DNA of 28,931 nucleotides. Origin: a virus. A program made the position numbers and the translations under genes. Under the pieces are notes generated by a model. The model did not search any database, was not told the origin of the DNA, and saw nothing but the letters and a program-made list of their open reading frames with translations. Below, piece after piece: positions 1 through 8,300 of this stretch. The stretch covers positions 1 through 28,931 of the IMG/VR virus record IMGVR_UViG_3300046007_007366; one strand, given 5' to 3'. The number at the start of each line of letters is the position of its first letter. Within the stretch, counting starts at the first letter, position 1.

Positions 1-1
1 A

Positions 2-280
2 ATCGGCACCGACATTATCTCGGCGACCTATACGGAAGAGTGCGAAGTCATCGACGTGACGAACCGCGCCAACGAGGGCGGGGCGTCAGGTGAAGCTGGT
101 TATCGGGCCTACAAGGCCGGTTTCAAGACGAAGATGTGGGAGATCGAGTGCCACGACGCCACGGGCGTGGTCACGCAGCTGACCGCAAACGCGGGGACCG
201 GATTCACGGTCATGAGCGTCAACGAGAACATCGGCATCGACGGAGCCGTGACGTTCACGATCACCGCACGGGAGGCTTGA
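2..280 (+). CDS. Small tail-tube-like phage protein (5' partial)
   Basis: The reading frame is open from base 2 and ends with TGA at 278-280, so the gene begins before the window; the in-frame GTG at 56 is internal. The 92 visible residues contain a pattern typical of small phage tail-tube proteins: an N-terminal strand leading to 'VIDVTNRAN', a Gly-rich turn, then 'KTKMWEIECHD' and a C-terminal 'DGAVTFTITAREA' strand. It has the same architecture and C-terminal wording as the next gene, so the two look like tandem paralogues. Its position two genes before the tail chaperone and tape measure fits a tail tube or tail completion role. The function is inferred from context and shape only. Confidence 0.6.
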   Translation: MGTDIISATYTEECEVIDVTNRANEGGASGEAGYRAYKAGFKTKMWEIECHDATGVVTQLTANAGTGFTVMSVNENIGIDGAVTFTITAREA

Positions 281-284
281 TCCC

Positions 285-656
285 GTGGCGATCCAACTCG
301 GCAAGGATTGCGTCATCAGCGTTGACGGCGTCACGCTGGTCGGCGTGCGTGCTGTCAACGTGCAGCGGACCGCACGCACGATTGACGTAGACGAGTACGG
401 CAGCCGCCAGGCGACCGTCTACCCGACCGGGTTTGAGACCTCAGTGTCGATTGAGTTCAACGACATTGACGGCTGCAACCTTGCCAAGGATGGCATCATT
501 GAGGGGCGGCAGTTCAGCCTGATTTCGGTCGGCGGCAGCGGCGTAGCTATTCCCTGCGTTGTCACGTCGTTTGCCGAAAGTCAGCCCGTCGATGGCGTCG
601 TGACATACACGGTCGAAGCCCGCTTGTGTCGGGAAGGCATCCAGCCAAACGAATGA
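285..656 (+). CDS. Small tail-tube-like phage protein
   Basis: A 123-residue protein starting at GTG 285, with a GGGAGG ribosome site at 270-275 ahead of it. The sequence is beta-rich: 'AIQLGKDCVISVDGVTLVG' followed by 'RTIDVDEYGSR', a central 'FETSVSIEFND' strand and 'DGVVTYTVEARL' near the end. This pattern (an early 'IDV' strand, a central strand pair, a terminal 'VxYTVEA' strand) is shared with the truncated gene upstream and resembles tail-tube folds. It lies four bases after the upstream stop and directly before the tail chaperone. The probable role is major tail tube or a tube-related structural protein. No catalytic motif is visible. Confidence 0.6.
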   Translation: MAIQLGKDCVISVDGVTLVGVRAVNVQRTARTIDVDEYGSRQATVYPTGFETSVSIEFNDIDGCNLAKDGIIEGRQFSLISVGGSGVAIPCVVTSFAESQPVDGVVTYTVEARLCREGIQPNE

Positions 657-666
657 GAGGTGACGA

Positions 667-1266
667 GTGAGGGAGTTTCGTGACAACGAGGGTCGTCCCT
701 GGCAGGTGGCGTTAACCGTGGCATCTGCCCTGCGGGTGCGGGACATGGTCACGGTGGACGTGACGGTCGAGGAGGAGTTGCCAGACGGTGGCGTGAAGAC
801 GGAACGCAAGACGCTGCCCTTCGATATGGTCGATGTGGCGGCTTTGTCGCAGACGTTCCAGGTGCTTCGCGGCCAGTTCGCCAAGGTCGGTGAGTCGCTG
901 TACGCGATCCTGACCAAGCAGGTCGAAGAGCGAAAGCTGACGAAGGATCAGTTTCTCGACGGGCTTCGCGGCGATTCCTTGGAGGCGGGAGCGAAGGCCC
1001 TGGAACAGGAGCTTGTCGATTTTTTCCCCCAGCGCCTCCGTCGAATGGTCGGGCTCCTCGCGGCAAAGATGGACGAAGTGGCCGGCGAGATGCTCGACAA
1101 GGCGGAGGCGGGGCTGGCCGAGGTGAAGGCGTCGGATCTGCCTGGAGTGCGATCTGGGAAGCCGCAGGAATCCTCGGCGTCCACCCCGGCGAGTGGACCT
1201 TCCGGCAACTCGCCGCAGCCCGAGACGCCCGCCTCGAACACGACTGGTGGCACACCGCCAACGTGA
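667..1266 (+). CDS. Tail assembly chaperone, short form (G-like)
   Basis: 199 residues from GTG 667, preceded by GAGAGGTGA at 654-662. It begins 'MREFRDNEGRPWQVALTV', is mostly helical, and ends in a Ser/Pro/Thr-rich tail after about residue 155. It sits between the tail-tube-like genes and the tape measure, the standard place for the gpG/gpGT chaperone that coats the tape measure during tail assembly. The last third is low complexity because the frame that reads like a protein there is the -1 frame (next entry). So the gene is probably translated in two forms: this 199-residue protein and a longer frameshift fusion. Family assignment rests on position, length and the frameshift architecture. 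Confidence 0.7.
   Translation: MREFRDNEGRPWQVALTVASALRVRDMVTVDVTVEEELPDGGVKTERKTLPFDMVDVAALSQTFQVLRGQFAKVGESLYAILTKQVEERKLTKDQFLDGLRGDSLEAGAKALEQELVDFFPQRLRRMVGLLAAKMDEVAGEMLDKAEAGLAEVKASDLPGVRSGKPQESSASTPASGPSGNSPQPETPASNTTGGTPPT
1020..1026 (+). promoter_or_regulatory. Candidate -1 ribosomal frameshift site, T TTT TTC
   Basis: In the chaperone frame the codons are GAT TTT TTC CCC CAG, so bases 1020-1026 form the canonical X XXY YYZ slippery heptamer T TTT TTC. A -1 slip moves the ribosome into the frame that is open from 894 to the stop at 1419-1421. GC-rich sequence follows directly and could fold as a stimulator. The slip point is about 115 bases before the recognisable downstream domain begins, so a later, less canonical site is not excluded. 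Confidence 0.5.
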
Positions 1267-1421
1267 TGGCGGCGATCTTCAATGTGAACAGGGACCGCCG
1301 CAAGCCGCCAATCGACCCGTCAAAGCTACACCCCTTCGCTCGCAAGAAAGCAGTCCGCCAGGCCACACCAGAAGAGATTGCCAAGCTTTTTGGGCCTGAC
1401 TGGCACACGGTAGAAACATGA
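1026..1421 (+). CDS. Tail assembly chaperone, frameshifted C-terminal extension (GT-like)
   Basis: This frame is open from 894 (after TGA at 891-893) to TGA at 1419-1421, but has no ATG, GTG or TTG until GTG 1263 and ATG 1266. The protein-like sequence starts well before those codons: from about 1143 it reads 'WSAIWEAAGILGVHPGEW', then 'ARLEHDWWHTANVMAAIF', then 'DRRKPPIDPSKLHPF' and 'ATPEEIAKLFGPDWHTVET'. It therefore needs a -1 shift from the upstream gene. With the slip at 1020-1026 the fusion would be 251 residues (120 plus 131). Before 1143 the frame is a Gly/Arg-rich linker. The 3' end overlaps the tape measure start as ATGA. This is the tail chaperone arrangement known from lambda G/GT; the specific slip site is inferred. 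Confidence 0.65.
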   Translation, partial: PPAPPSNGRAPRGKDGRSGRRDARQGGGGAGRGEGVGSAWSAIWEAAGILGVHPGEWTFRQLAAARDARLEHDWWHTANVMAAIFNVNRDRRKPPIDPSKLHPFARKKAVRQATPEEIAKLFGPDWHTVET

Positions 1422-3922
1422 GCGCATCGAAGGTCAGGGCCGGTCAGGCGTTTGTCGAGATCGGTGCCGACCCGCGCAAGTTCTTTGCGGCGCTCGGCAA
1501 GATTAACGCCCAGATCGGCAAGATCGGCAAGTCGATGGCGGGCGTTGGCGGAAGGATGACCGCCATCGGTGCCGGCATGGCCGCCCCGTTCGTGGCCTCG
1601 GCTATGGCTGGGGCACGGTTCCAGGACGTGCTGCTCAACGTCCAGGCGTCCACGGGGGCGACTGCGGCCGAGATCGACCAGGTCCGCAAGGCTGCCCTGT
1701 CGATGTCGCAGGCCCTCGGCGTCGGGCCGACCGAGGCCGCTGCCGGCTTCCTTGAACTGCTGAAGGCTGGCATGTCGCTAGAGCAGGTGCTCGGCGGTGC
1801 CGGCGAGGCGGCGATCGCGTTTGCCAAGGTCGGCGGCATGGCCGTGGCTGACGCCGCGGTCGTGATGGCCGACGCCATGAACGTGTTCAAGGTGAGCGGC
1901 GACGTGGCTGCGAACACGCTCTCGGCTGCGGCCGACGCGAGCTCGACCTCGATCGAGGGCATCGCCCAAGCGTTCTCGCAGGTGTCGGCCGTCGCTGGGC
2001 TCGCCAACCAATCCATTCAGGACACGGCGGCCTCGCTCGCCGTGCTGGCCAACGCGGGCATCAAGGGATCAGACGCCGGCACGTCACTAAAGACGATGCT
2101 CATGCGGCTCATGGCCCCAGCCGACGATGCCGTCGGGGCCTTGGAGCAGGTGGGCCTATCGGTGCAGTCGTTCCGCAACGCCGACGGCACCATGCGGCCG
2201 ATGGTCGAGATCATCGGCACCCTCACGACTGCCCTCGAAGGCATGGACCAGGCGGCGAAGGACGACATCCTCAGCCGAATCTTTGGATCCGACGCGATCC
2301 GAGCCGCCGCCGTGATGACCGCAGCCGGCGTCGATGGCTTCAACGCCATGCGGGACGGGATGGCCGGTGCGATGTCGGTGGGCGACAAGTTCGCCACGAT
2401 GTCGAGCGGGCTGTCGGGGGCTATGTCGAGTCTGTTTGCCGCGATGGAGCGGCTGGCGATCGCTGTAAGCGATGCCGTGGCCCCGGCTCTGATGGCCCTC
2501 GCCGGGCCAATCACGGCGGTGGTCAACGGCTTCGCGTCAATCGTGAGCAACAACCAAGAGCTCGTGGCCAACATCGCCAAGGGCGTGGCCGTGTTTAGCG
2601 CTGTCGGCGCTGTCTTGGTCGGCGTCGGGGGCTCGCTGCAACTGGTGTCGTTTGGCCTGGGCGGCCTGATCAACGCCGCGTCGCTCGTTGTGGCTCCGAT
2701 CGTGGGCATCATCACCACGCTGGCCGGGTTGGTCATGTCGTTCGTGTCGGCAACGGCCGGCGTGCTCGCCTACTCGGCAGCGTCGGTGGCGGCAGCCATC
2801 GCATCCGGCACGGCGTGGGCCGTGGCCAACGCCCCGCTCTTAGCCCTTGTGGCGGTGCTCGCTGCCGCGGGCGGCTTCGTCTTCTACATGCTCGGAGGCT
2901 TCGAGGGCATCGCCTCGACCATCGGCGGCGGGTTCAACTCCGCAGTGAGCGACGCGACCACGCTCCTGTCGGACCTCGGCAGCATCGGGAAGACCACGTT
3001 CTCGGGGCTCTACGAAGCCATTGCCGGCGGCGACCTTCAGGGGGCAATGGACATCGCCATGGCCGGGCTGTACGCCGCCTGGGCTCGCGGGTCGGAGGCG
3101 ATCATGGGCTCGGTCGATTCGTGGTCGGCGTTCGTGCAGAACACCGTGACCTACATGTGGGCCGGCATCAAGGGCGTGTTCGGCGACTCGATCAACTGGG
3201 TGCTCAACGCGTTTGACGACATGGTCGCTGCCGTCCAGAAAAGCTGGAACTACGTCCAGAGCTTTATCAAAAAGGGCTTTGACCTTAAGGCCGAGAATGA
3301 GAAGGTCACGAACGCCAACGAGGCCCGTAAGCGTGAGCGTGCAGCGGCCCGTGGCTCAGATGTCGAGATGAAGAAGGCCGATGATATCGCGGCCGGTCGG
3401 CATGCGGAAAACGACAGGCGAGCCGAGGAGCGACGGGCCAATACGGTGGCAGCGGAGCAGACCGTCGGACAGAAGGCCAGCGGAGCCAAGAACCGACGCG
3501 TCCAGGGCGAGCAGTTCGCCGACCTCCTGAAGAACATTGAATCCGCGTCGTCGATCGAGCAACTCCAAGACCTCTACGGCGAGTTCGACGCCCTCTCGTC
3601 CAACGGCCGGCTTTCGGCGCAGCAAGCCGCCACGATCGAGGCGGCTCTTGAAGACGCCCAAGAGCGTCTCAGTAAGGCTGGCAGTGCCGCAGCCGGCGGG
3701 GCCGCAGCTGCTGGCGCTGGCGGACAGGCGGCGGATCCGGCAGGCATGCAAGACGCTGCCGGTCAGGCGGCACAGAACCAAGGCGAGAGCGTCGGTTCGT
3801 TCTCCGCGTTTGCAGCTGGTGGTATGGGTGTAGGGACCAGCATTCCCCAGAAGCAGCTAGAGACGCTGCAGCGGATTGAGCAGAACACGCGCGAAGGCGA
3901 CGGCGGCGTCGTGAAGGAGTAG
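1418..3922 (+). CDS. Phage tail tape measure protein
   Basis: An 834-residue protein starting at ATG 1418, overlapping the chaperone extension stop. Residues about 60-330 carry the TP901-type tape measure core: 'GARFQDVLLNVQASTGATAA', a series of 'AA..LA.AADAS..SIEGIA' helices, 'LAVLANAGIKGSDAGTSLKT' and 'DILSRIFGSDAIRAAAVM'. A long hydrophobic Ala/Val/Gly region with several membrane-like segments spans about 375-495. It is followed by a charged coiled-coil region (about 610-700) with many Glu, Arg and Ala, then a Gly/Ala-rich tail. The protein sets tail length and is probably delivered into the envelope during DNA entry. The call is secure from motif, size, and position after the chaperone. 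Confidence 0.93.
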   Translation: MSASKVRAGQAFVEIGADPRKFFAALGKINAQIGKIGKSMAGVGGRMTAIGAGMAAPFVASAMAGARFQDVLLNVQASTGATAAEIDQVRKAALSMSQALGVGPTEAAAGFLELLKAGMSLEQVLGGAGEAAIAFAKVGGMAVADAAVVMADAMNVFKVSGDVAANTLSAAADASSTSIEGIAQAFSQVSAVAGLANQSIQDTAASLAVLANAGIKGSDAGTSLKTMLMRLMAPADDAVGALEQVGLSVQSFRNADGTMRPMVEIIGTLTTALEGMDQAAKDDILSRIFGSDAIRAAAVMTAAGVDGFNAMRDGMAGAMSVGDKFATMSSGLSGAMSSLFAAMERLAIAVSDAVAPALMALAGPITAVVNGFASIVSNNQELVANIAKGVAVFSAVGAVLVGVGGSLQLVSFGLGGLINAASLVVAPIVGIITTLAGLVMSFVSATAGVLAYSAASVAAAIASGTAWAVANAPLLALVAVLAAAGGFVFYMLGGFEGIASTIGGGFNSAVSDATTLLSDLGSIGKTTFSGLYEAIAGGDLQGAMDIAMAGLYAAWARGSEAIMGSVDSWSAFVQNTVTYMWAGIKGVFGDSINWVLNAFDDMVAAVQKSWNYVQSFIKKGFDLKAENEKVTNANEARKRERAAARGSDVEMKKADDIAAGRHAENDRRAEERRANTVAAEQTVGQKASGAKNRRVQGEQFADLLKNIESASSIEQLQDLYGEFDALSSNGRLSAQQAATIEAALEDAQERLSKAGSAAAGGAAAAGAGGQAADPAGMQDAAGQAAQNQGESVGSFSAFAAGGMGVGTSIPQKQLETLQRIEQNTREGDGGVVKE

Positions 3923-3925
3923 CGG

Positions 3926-4822
3926 ATGGCGATCCAGTGGGTCGAAGACAACGAGTCGCGGACGGCCACGATTGTACGGCCGGGCCGCAAGGCCACGAGT
4001 ACCTACGTCAAGTCGTGGAAGCTCTTTGGCTCGACGGACGACACTGCCGTCCACAACGACATCGTTGATCAACTAAACGTCCGCAATCTCTATTGGAACT
4101 ATCCGCCAGGCGGCGGCCAGCTGCAGGCCGATAGCTACACGCTGGAATACCTCGGCGGTGACGCGTGGCACCTGACCGTCAATTACTCCAAGGAAGGCGC
4201 CGAAGACGAGGAGCAGGAGGGGCCGATTCGCCGCTCGCGATCGTTCGACACGGGCGGCGGCCAAGAGCACATTACGCAGGCCATTGCGGGCAAGGTGTCG
4301 GAAAAGGGAAAGACGCCCAACCTGACTGACGGCGACAAGGTGATCGGCTTTGACGGCCAGAACGTCAACGGCGTGGACGTGATCGTGCCGCAGTTGTCGT
4401 GGCAAGAAAACTACGAGGTGCCGTCGTCGTACGTGAAGGCCGAGTACATCAAGAAAGTTTCGCAGTGCACGGGCACGACCAACAACGCCGAGTTCCGGGG
4501 CTTCAAGGCGGGTGAGGTGCTGTTTATTGGATGCTCTGGATCGCAGGAGTGGGACAAGGACAAAGGCGACGGGCCTTGGGCGCTGGCGTATAAGTTTGCC
4601 GTGTCTCCCAACGCTGGGGCCGACCAGACGCTGCCGGCACTTACGATCGGCGAGATCGTAAACATCGAAAAGAAGGGCCACGAGTACCTCAACACGTATT
4701 ACGAAGACGACGTACGGGATAACAAAATTTGGAAGGTGCCCAAGATCGTGTGGGTGCACCAGGTCTACCGCGAGAGCAACTTCGCCGATCTAAGCATCGG
4801 CACTGACACGACGGGGCTCTAA
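3926..4822 (+). CDS. Conserved tail-region protein, unknown function
   Basis: 298 residues, starting three bases after the tape measure stop. It opens with 'MAIQWVEDNESRTATIVRPG', has a 'YTLEYLGGDAWHLTVNYSKE' strand pair, a middle section 'GFDGQNVNGVDVIVPQLSWQ', and 'FRGFKAGEVLFIGCSGSQEW' followed by 'WALAYKFAVSPNAG'. I recognise this type of protein from planctomycete phage tail regions directly after the tape measure, but it has no named function that I can support. By position it could be the distal tail or baseplate hub component. There are no membrane segments, signal peptide or enzyme motif. The stop overlaps the next start by one base (TAATG). Confidence 0.7.
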   Translation: MAIQWVEDNESRTATIVRPGRKATSTYVKSWKLFGSTDDTAVHNDIVDQLNVRNLYWNYPPGGGQLQADSYTLEYLGGDAWHLTVNYSKEGAEDEEQEGPIRRSRSFDTGGGQEHITQAIAGKVSEKGKTPNLTDGDKVIGFDGQNVNGVDVIVPQLSWQENYEVPSSYVKAEYIKKVSQCTGTTNNAEFRGFKAGEVLFIGCSGSQEWDKDKGDGPWALAYKFAVSPNAGADQTLPALTIGEIVNIEKKGHEYLNTYYEDDVRDNKIWKVPKIVWVHQVYRESNFADLSIGTDTTGL

Positions 4823-5364
4823 TGGGCAACCCTACTCGCAAGGATGGCCGCATTGAGCCGGGCCAGAAGCTTGGCTCCGCTATCTCGGCCCGCGCGTGGA
4901 ACCGGGCGCAGGATGCGGCCGACATCGTGCTCGGCGAGCGAGATAAATTCTTATCGCCAGGACAGGAGGGGCCGCCTCGGGCGTCAAACATCTTGCTTGT
5001 GCGAAACAACAGCGGCGAAGATGTGCCGTGGCTGGGCGTGCTTGGCCTTGGCAATCCAGTCACCTCAACCGCAAGTAATTCCTCGGCTCAATTCACGTCT
5101 GACATGGTGCTCTCCGGCGTAATGCCACAAGGCGGCGACCAGGCCGTCGGGGTGGCCGTCGAGCCAATCGCCGCTGGAGCGGTCGGTCGCGTGGCTATTT
5201 CCGGTCGGTTTCCGGCCAAAATCAAAATCCTGACGACGGCCCACAAGTACGCCCGAGGGCGGGCCGACGATGTCACGCAACTCATCACGGCCGAGTGCGG
5301 GCCTCTACGAATAGTGTGGATGGGCTCCGGCACTGACGGGGTCATGGCCGCCGTGATTGGATAG
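4822..5364 (+). CDS. Small conserved tail-region protein, decoration-like
   Basis: 180 residues beginning at ATG 4822 inside the previous stop (TAATG), so translation is probably coupled. The C-terminal half has a beta-rich 'GVAVEPIAAGAVGRVAISGR' stretch followed by 'FPAKIKILTTAHKYARGRAD'. This resembles the small barrel found in phage decoration and cement-type proteins and in planctomycete tail-region proteins. The N-terminal third is basic and helical ('RKDGRIEPGQKLGSAISARA'). It lies between the post-tape-measure protein and the giant tail protein, so a structural role in the tail tip or particle surface is likely but unproven. Confidence 0.55.
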   Translation: MGNPTRKDGRIEPGQKLGSAISARAWNRAQDAADIVLGERDKFLSPGQEGPPRASNILLVRNNSGEDVPWLGVLGLGNPVTSTASNSSAQFTSDMVLSGVMPQGGDQAVGVAVEPIAAGAVGRVAISGRFPAKIKILTTAHKYARGRADDVTQLITAECGPLRIVWMGSGTDGVMAAVIG

Positions 5365-5366
5365 CC

Positions 5367-8300
5367 ATGGCCAACTGCAACTGCTGTGGCTGCATTGTTG
5401 TTGACGTGCTGCACAAGTACGCATACGGCAACTCACGCTACACGTTCTCGGCCGTTCAGTCGCTGCTCGCGCAAGGCGGCACGCTCATCGACTGCAGCGC
5501 CGCGGCACACCCGTCAACGGTCACGACATCGCGGGCGTGGTCCGTGGATGCGTATGAGATTTTCGGGCAGATCACGGGCACGGCCACCGGCGGAAGTTCG
5601 TCGTTTGACCTCGGGGCATTTAGCGTACGCATCGGAGCGACGTGGAGCCCTGTGCCGGGGCGAGAGACAGGCAACGTCTACATCTACGACGAAGAGCATC
5701 CGCCTACGCAGGCGGAGAAAAACGTCGCGGCGTCCGTGTCGCTTTTTGGGACAACGCAAGCCACGGCCAGAGGCGAGCTTATCGCGCGTGACGCGCCTGA
5801 GGGTTTTGCGGATTCGTGGATGATTTATTTTGACCCAGCCGATCCGCCAACGCTTAATGCGACCAATTGGCCAAATTCACTAGAGCCCACTCGCGGCTAC
5901 TATCTTGGCTACAACGGACTCGGATCGCACTACATTCGCAGCGCATATTTTGTCGATGTTCAGGCGTCCATCGTTGAATCGCTGGATTTCGGCTCACCGC
6001 TTGATCCGTACAGCGGCGACTTTAAGCCGTTTCTCGTCAGGGCATTGACAGACCTTCCCGAGCCGGCAGGCGACGTTGCCACCCTCGCTGGAACTCGATC
6101 CCTCCCGGCCCACCCAGGCACGCTGCTCAACGACTTTATAGAGCGGCCGTTGGAGGAGTTGGAGTCGGTCGTCATCTACGCCGAATCGGTTTCGCTTCAG
6201 CCACTCGCGACTGGCAACGAACTGGCGTGGGCCGCGCACCTGCCGGGCGTTAGCGGTTACTCTGGAAACACGCCGCCCAACACAGAAGGTTTTGACCCTA
6301 AAAGGTCGTTGGAGTTTCAAGGCCAGACGATGCTGATCGTCGCCGGCCACATCTATTCCGGCTTCAGCACTCCAGCCGGCCTCGACGTTGGGATTGTGTG
6401 CCTGGCGAGCGGCACGGCGGAGGAGATTCCGGCGAATGGCTTTTGCACTGCATTTGCGAGCCGCGGGCCTGCTTCGATTCCTTCGTCATACAACGGCCAG
6501 AACGCGGCGAAGTCTCACGCGACCTACTATCGCGACGGCGTCGAAGTGCTTACGGCAGTCAATCCGACGCAAGAGGCAATCAATGCGGCAACCAAGGCCG
6601 AGGGCTCGTATCTCGTCGTGACGGTGCCTGCCGAGGATCCATGGGAAGGCTCAGGCCCAGACTTCAGGCGATGGAACCCCGGGTTCCATAAGGCCTATTC
6701 GTCTTTTATTCGCGACATCACGAAACCGGCCGTTGGATACACGGTCCCAAACGATCTGTTCTGGGAGCTCGATTTTTTTGGCCAGCCGAAATATCTTCCA
6801 GCCGGCCGTGTTGTCTCCACTGAGCCGCTATCTGGCAAGCGCCCGGGATATAACGTCACCGGCAAGCAATACCTGTGCGAGCCAGACGAGCGGGCAAATG
6901 GATTTTTTGCGAGGCCGAGTAGTCGGATTGCATTCCGCGATGCGGCCAGCGGAGCGTACATCTCAGGGCCGGGGGATTACACACTCAGCCCCTATTTCAG
7001 CCTGGCGTTTCTCGCGGAATGGAATATCGGTGTTTTGGCGACGAGCGACGAGGCTGGAAACGCCCCGCTCGGTATTCCAGCGGTGCCATGGAAGTCGCAC
7101 CAAATCCCCGCCGACAACCATCGCGGCGCAGTGGCAACGCTTACGGACGTTGGCCTGCAGACGTGCGAATACTGGCGGGCGCGAAGGCAGTCAGAAAAGG
7201 TGTCGTCTGTCACGCTGACGTTTGATCGCAAGATTGACCCAGAAGGCGTCGATGTCGGCCAGTTCACGCTCACGAAATGGCTGCCCGACGGCACGCAGGA
7301 AGACGTGGATGGCATTGAGGTCGAGGCAGTTGGCGACGGCAGCCGGGAGTGGAAGGTCACGGTGCCGACCGCCGCTCAAGAAGAGCGAATGTTCTTGGTG
7401 CTTAAGTACGACCCGGCAGGCGATGTATTCACCGACGACATTGTGACCATTGAGCTCTCGTCGATTGATCGCCGCCCTCAGCCGGGGCAAGTCAAAGCAA
7501 TCTACGTCTACCCGGACCCTGAAGATCCAGAGCAGACCAAGCGTTCGTACTGGGGGCGAGCTCTTGGCGAAAGCGATGGTTCAGTCGGATACCACGACAT
7601 CGAAGAGGGGGATCCGCCAGTAGACCTAGCCGGGTTTCCCTACGATCCAGAGCCGTGCGTGCTTGCGGCTCGAACGTCGTGGCTGATGGCCGACGAAATC
7701 GGCTGGCCGCGGCTCATCGACACGAGCTCGACAACCGGGCCGTATGCCATCGGGCGAGTGGCAAGCCTCTCCGGGACAGTGACGCTCGGCAAGACTGCCT
7801 TTGAGAATGCCTCCAAAAAGCTGTCCACAGTATCGGCGTCGGCGACCGTGACCGTTCCTGTGACAATCGGCGAGTATTCGCCGCGACTGATCCGCGACGG
7901 CTACGTGCCGGGCGTGCCGCCGCTTACGTCGCCGCCTCCTGGGCATTCGTATTTCGGGCTGACGACCACAATCGATCCCTGCCCGCCGGCCAGCCTTTCG
8001 GCGTGCGTCGCGCCGTCGGCGGCCCAACTACACGCTTCCGCGATCCGCTGCGACGAGGACATCGACGGCTTTGAGGTTGAGCTCGTCGCGTACCAGGGCA
8101 ATGCCGAGGCCGATTTTACGAAGACGGATTACGGCAACGTCGGCGACTTTTCCGTCGTTCCAGCCAACAACGAAACGAGCCCCGGAACAACCGCTGCCGC
8201 AATACTCCTCGCCAAAGACGGCGGGCCGATCTCGTTTGCCAAGACGCTCCAGGGCCAGCAGCTGCCGCAAAACGTCTGGATGGCGATTGAGTCGGTGCGA

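Noticed and set aside
1193-1399. Separate small gene between the chaperone and tape measure in the third frame
   Set aside because: Composition is Arg/Pro-rich and not protein-like, while the -1 frame over the same bases reads as a conserved-looking domain.
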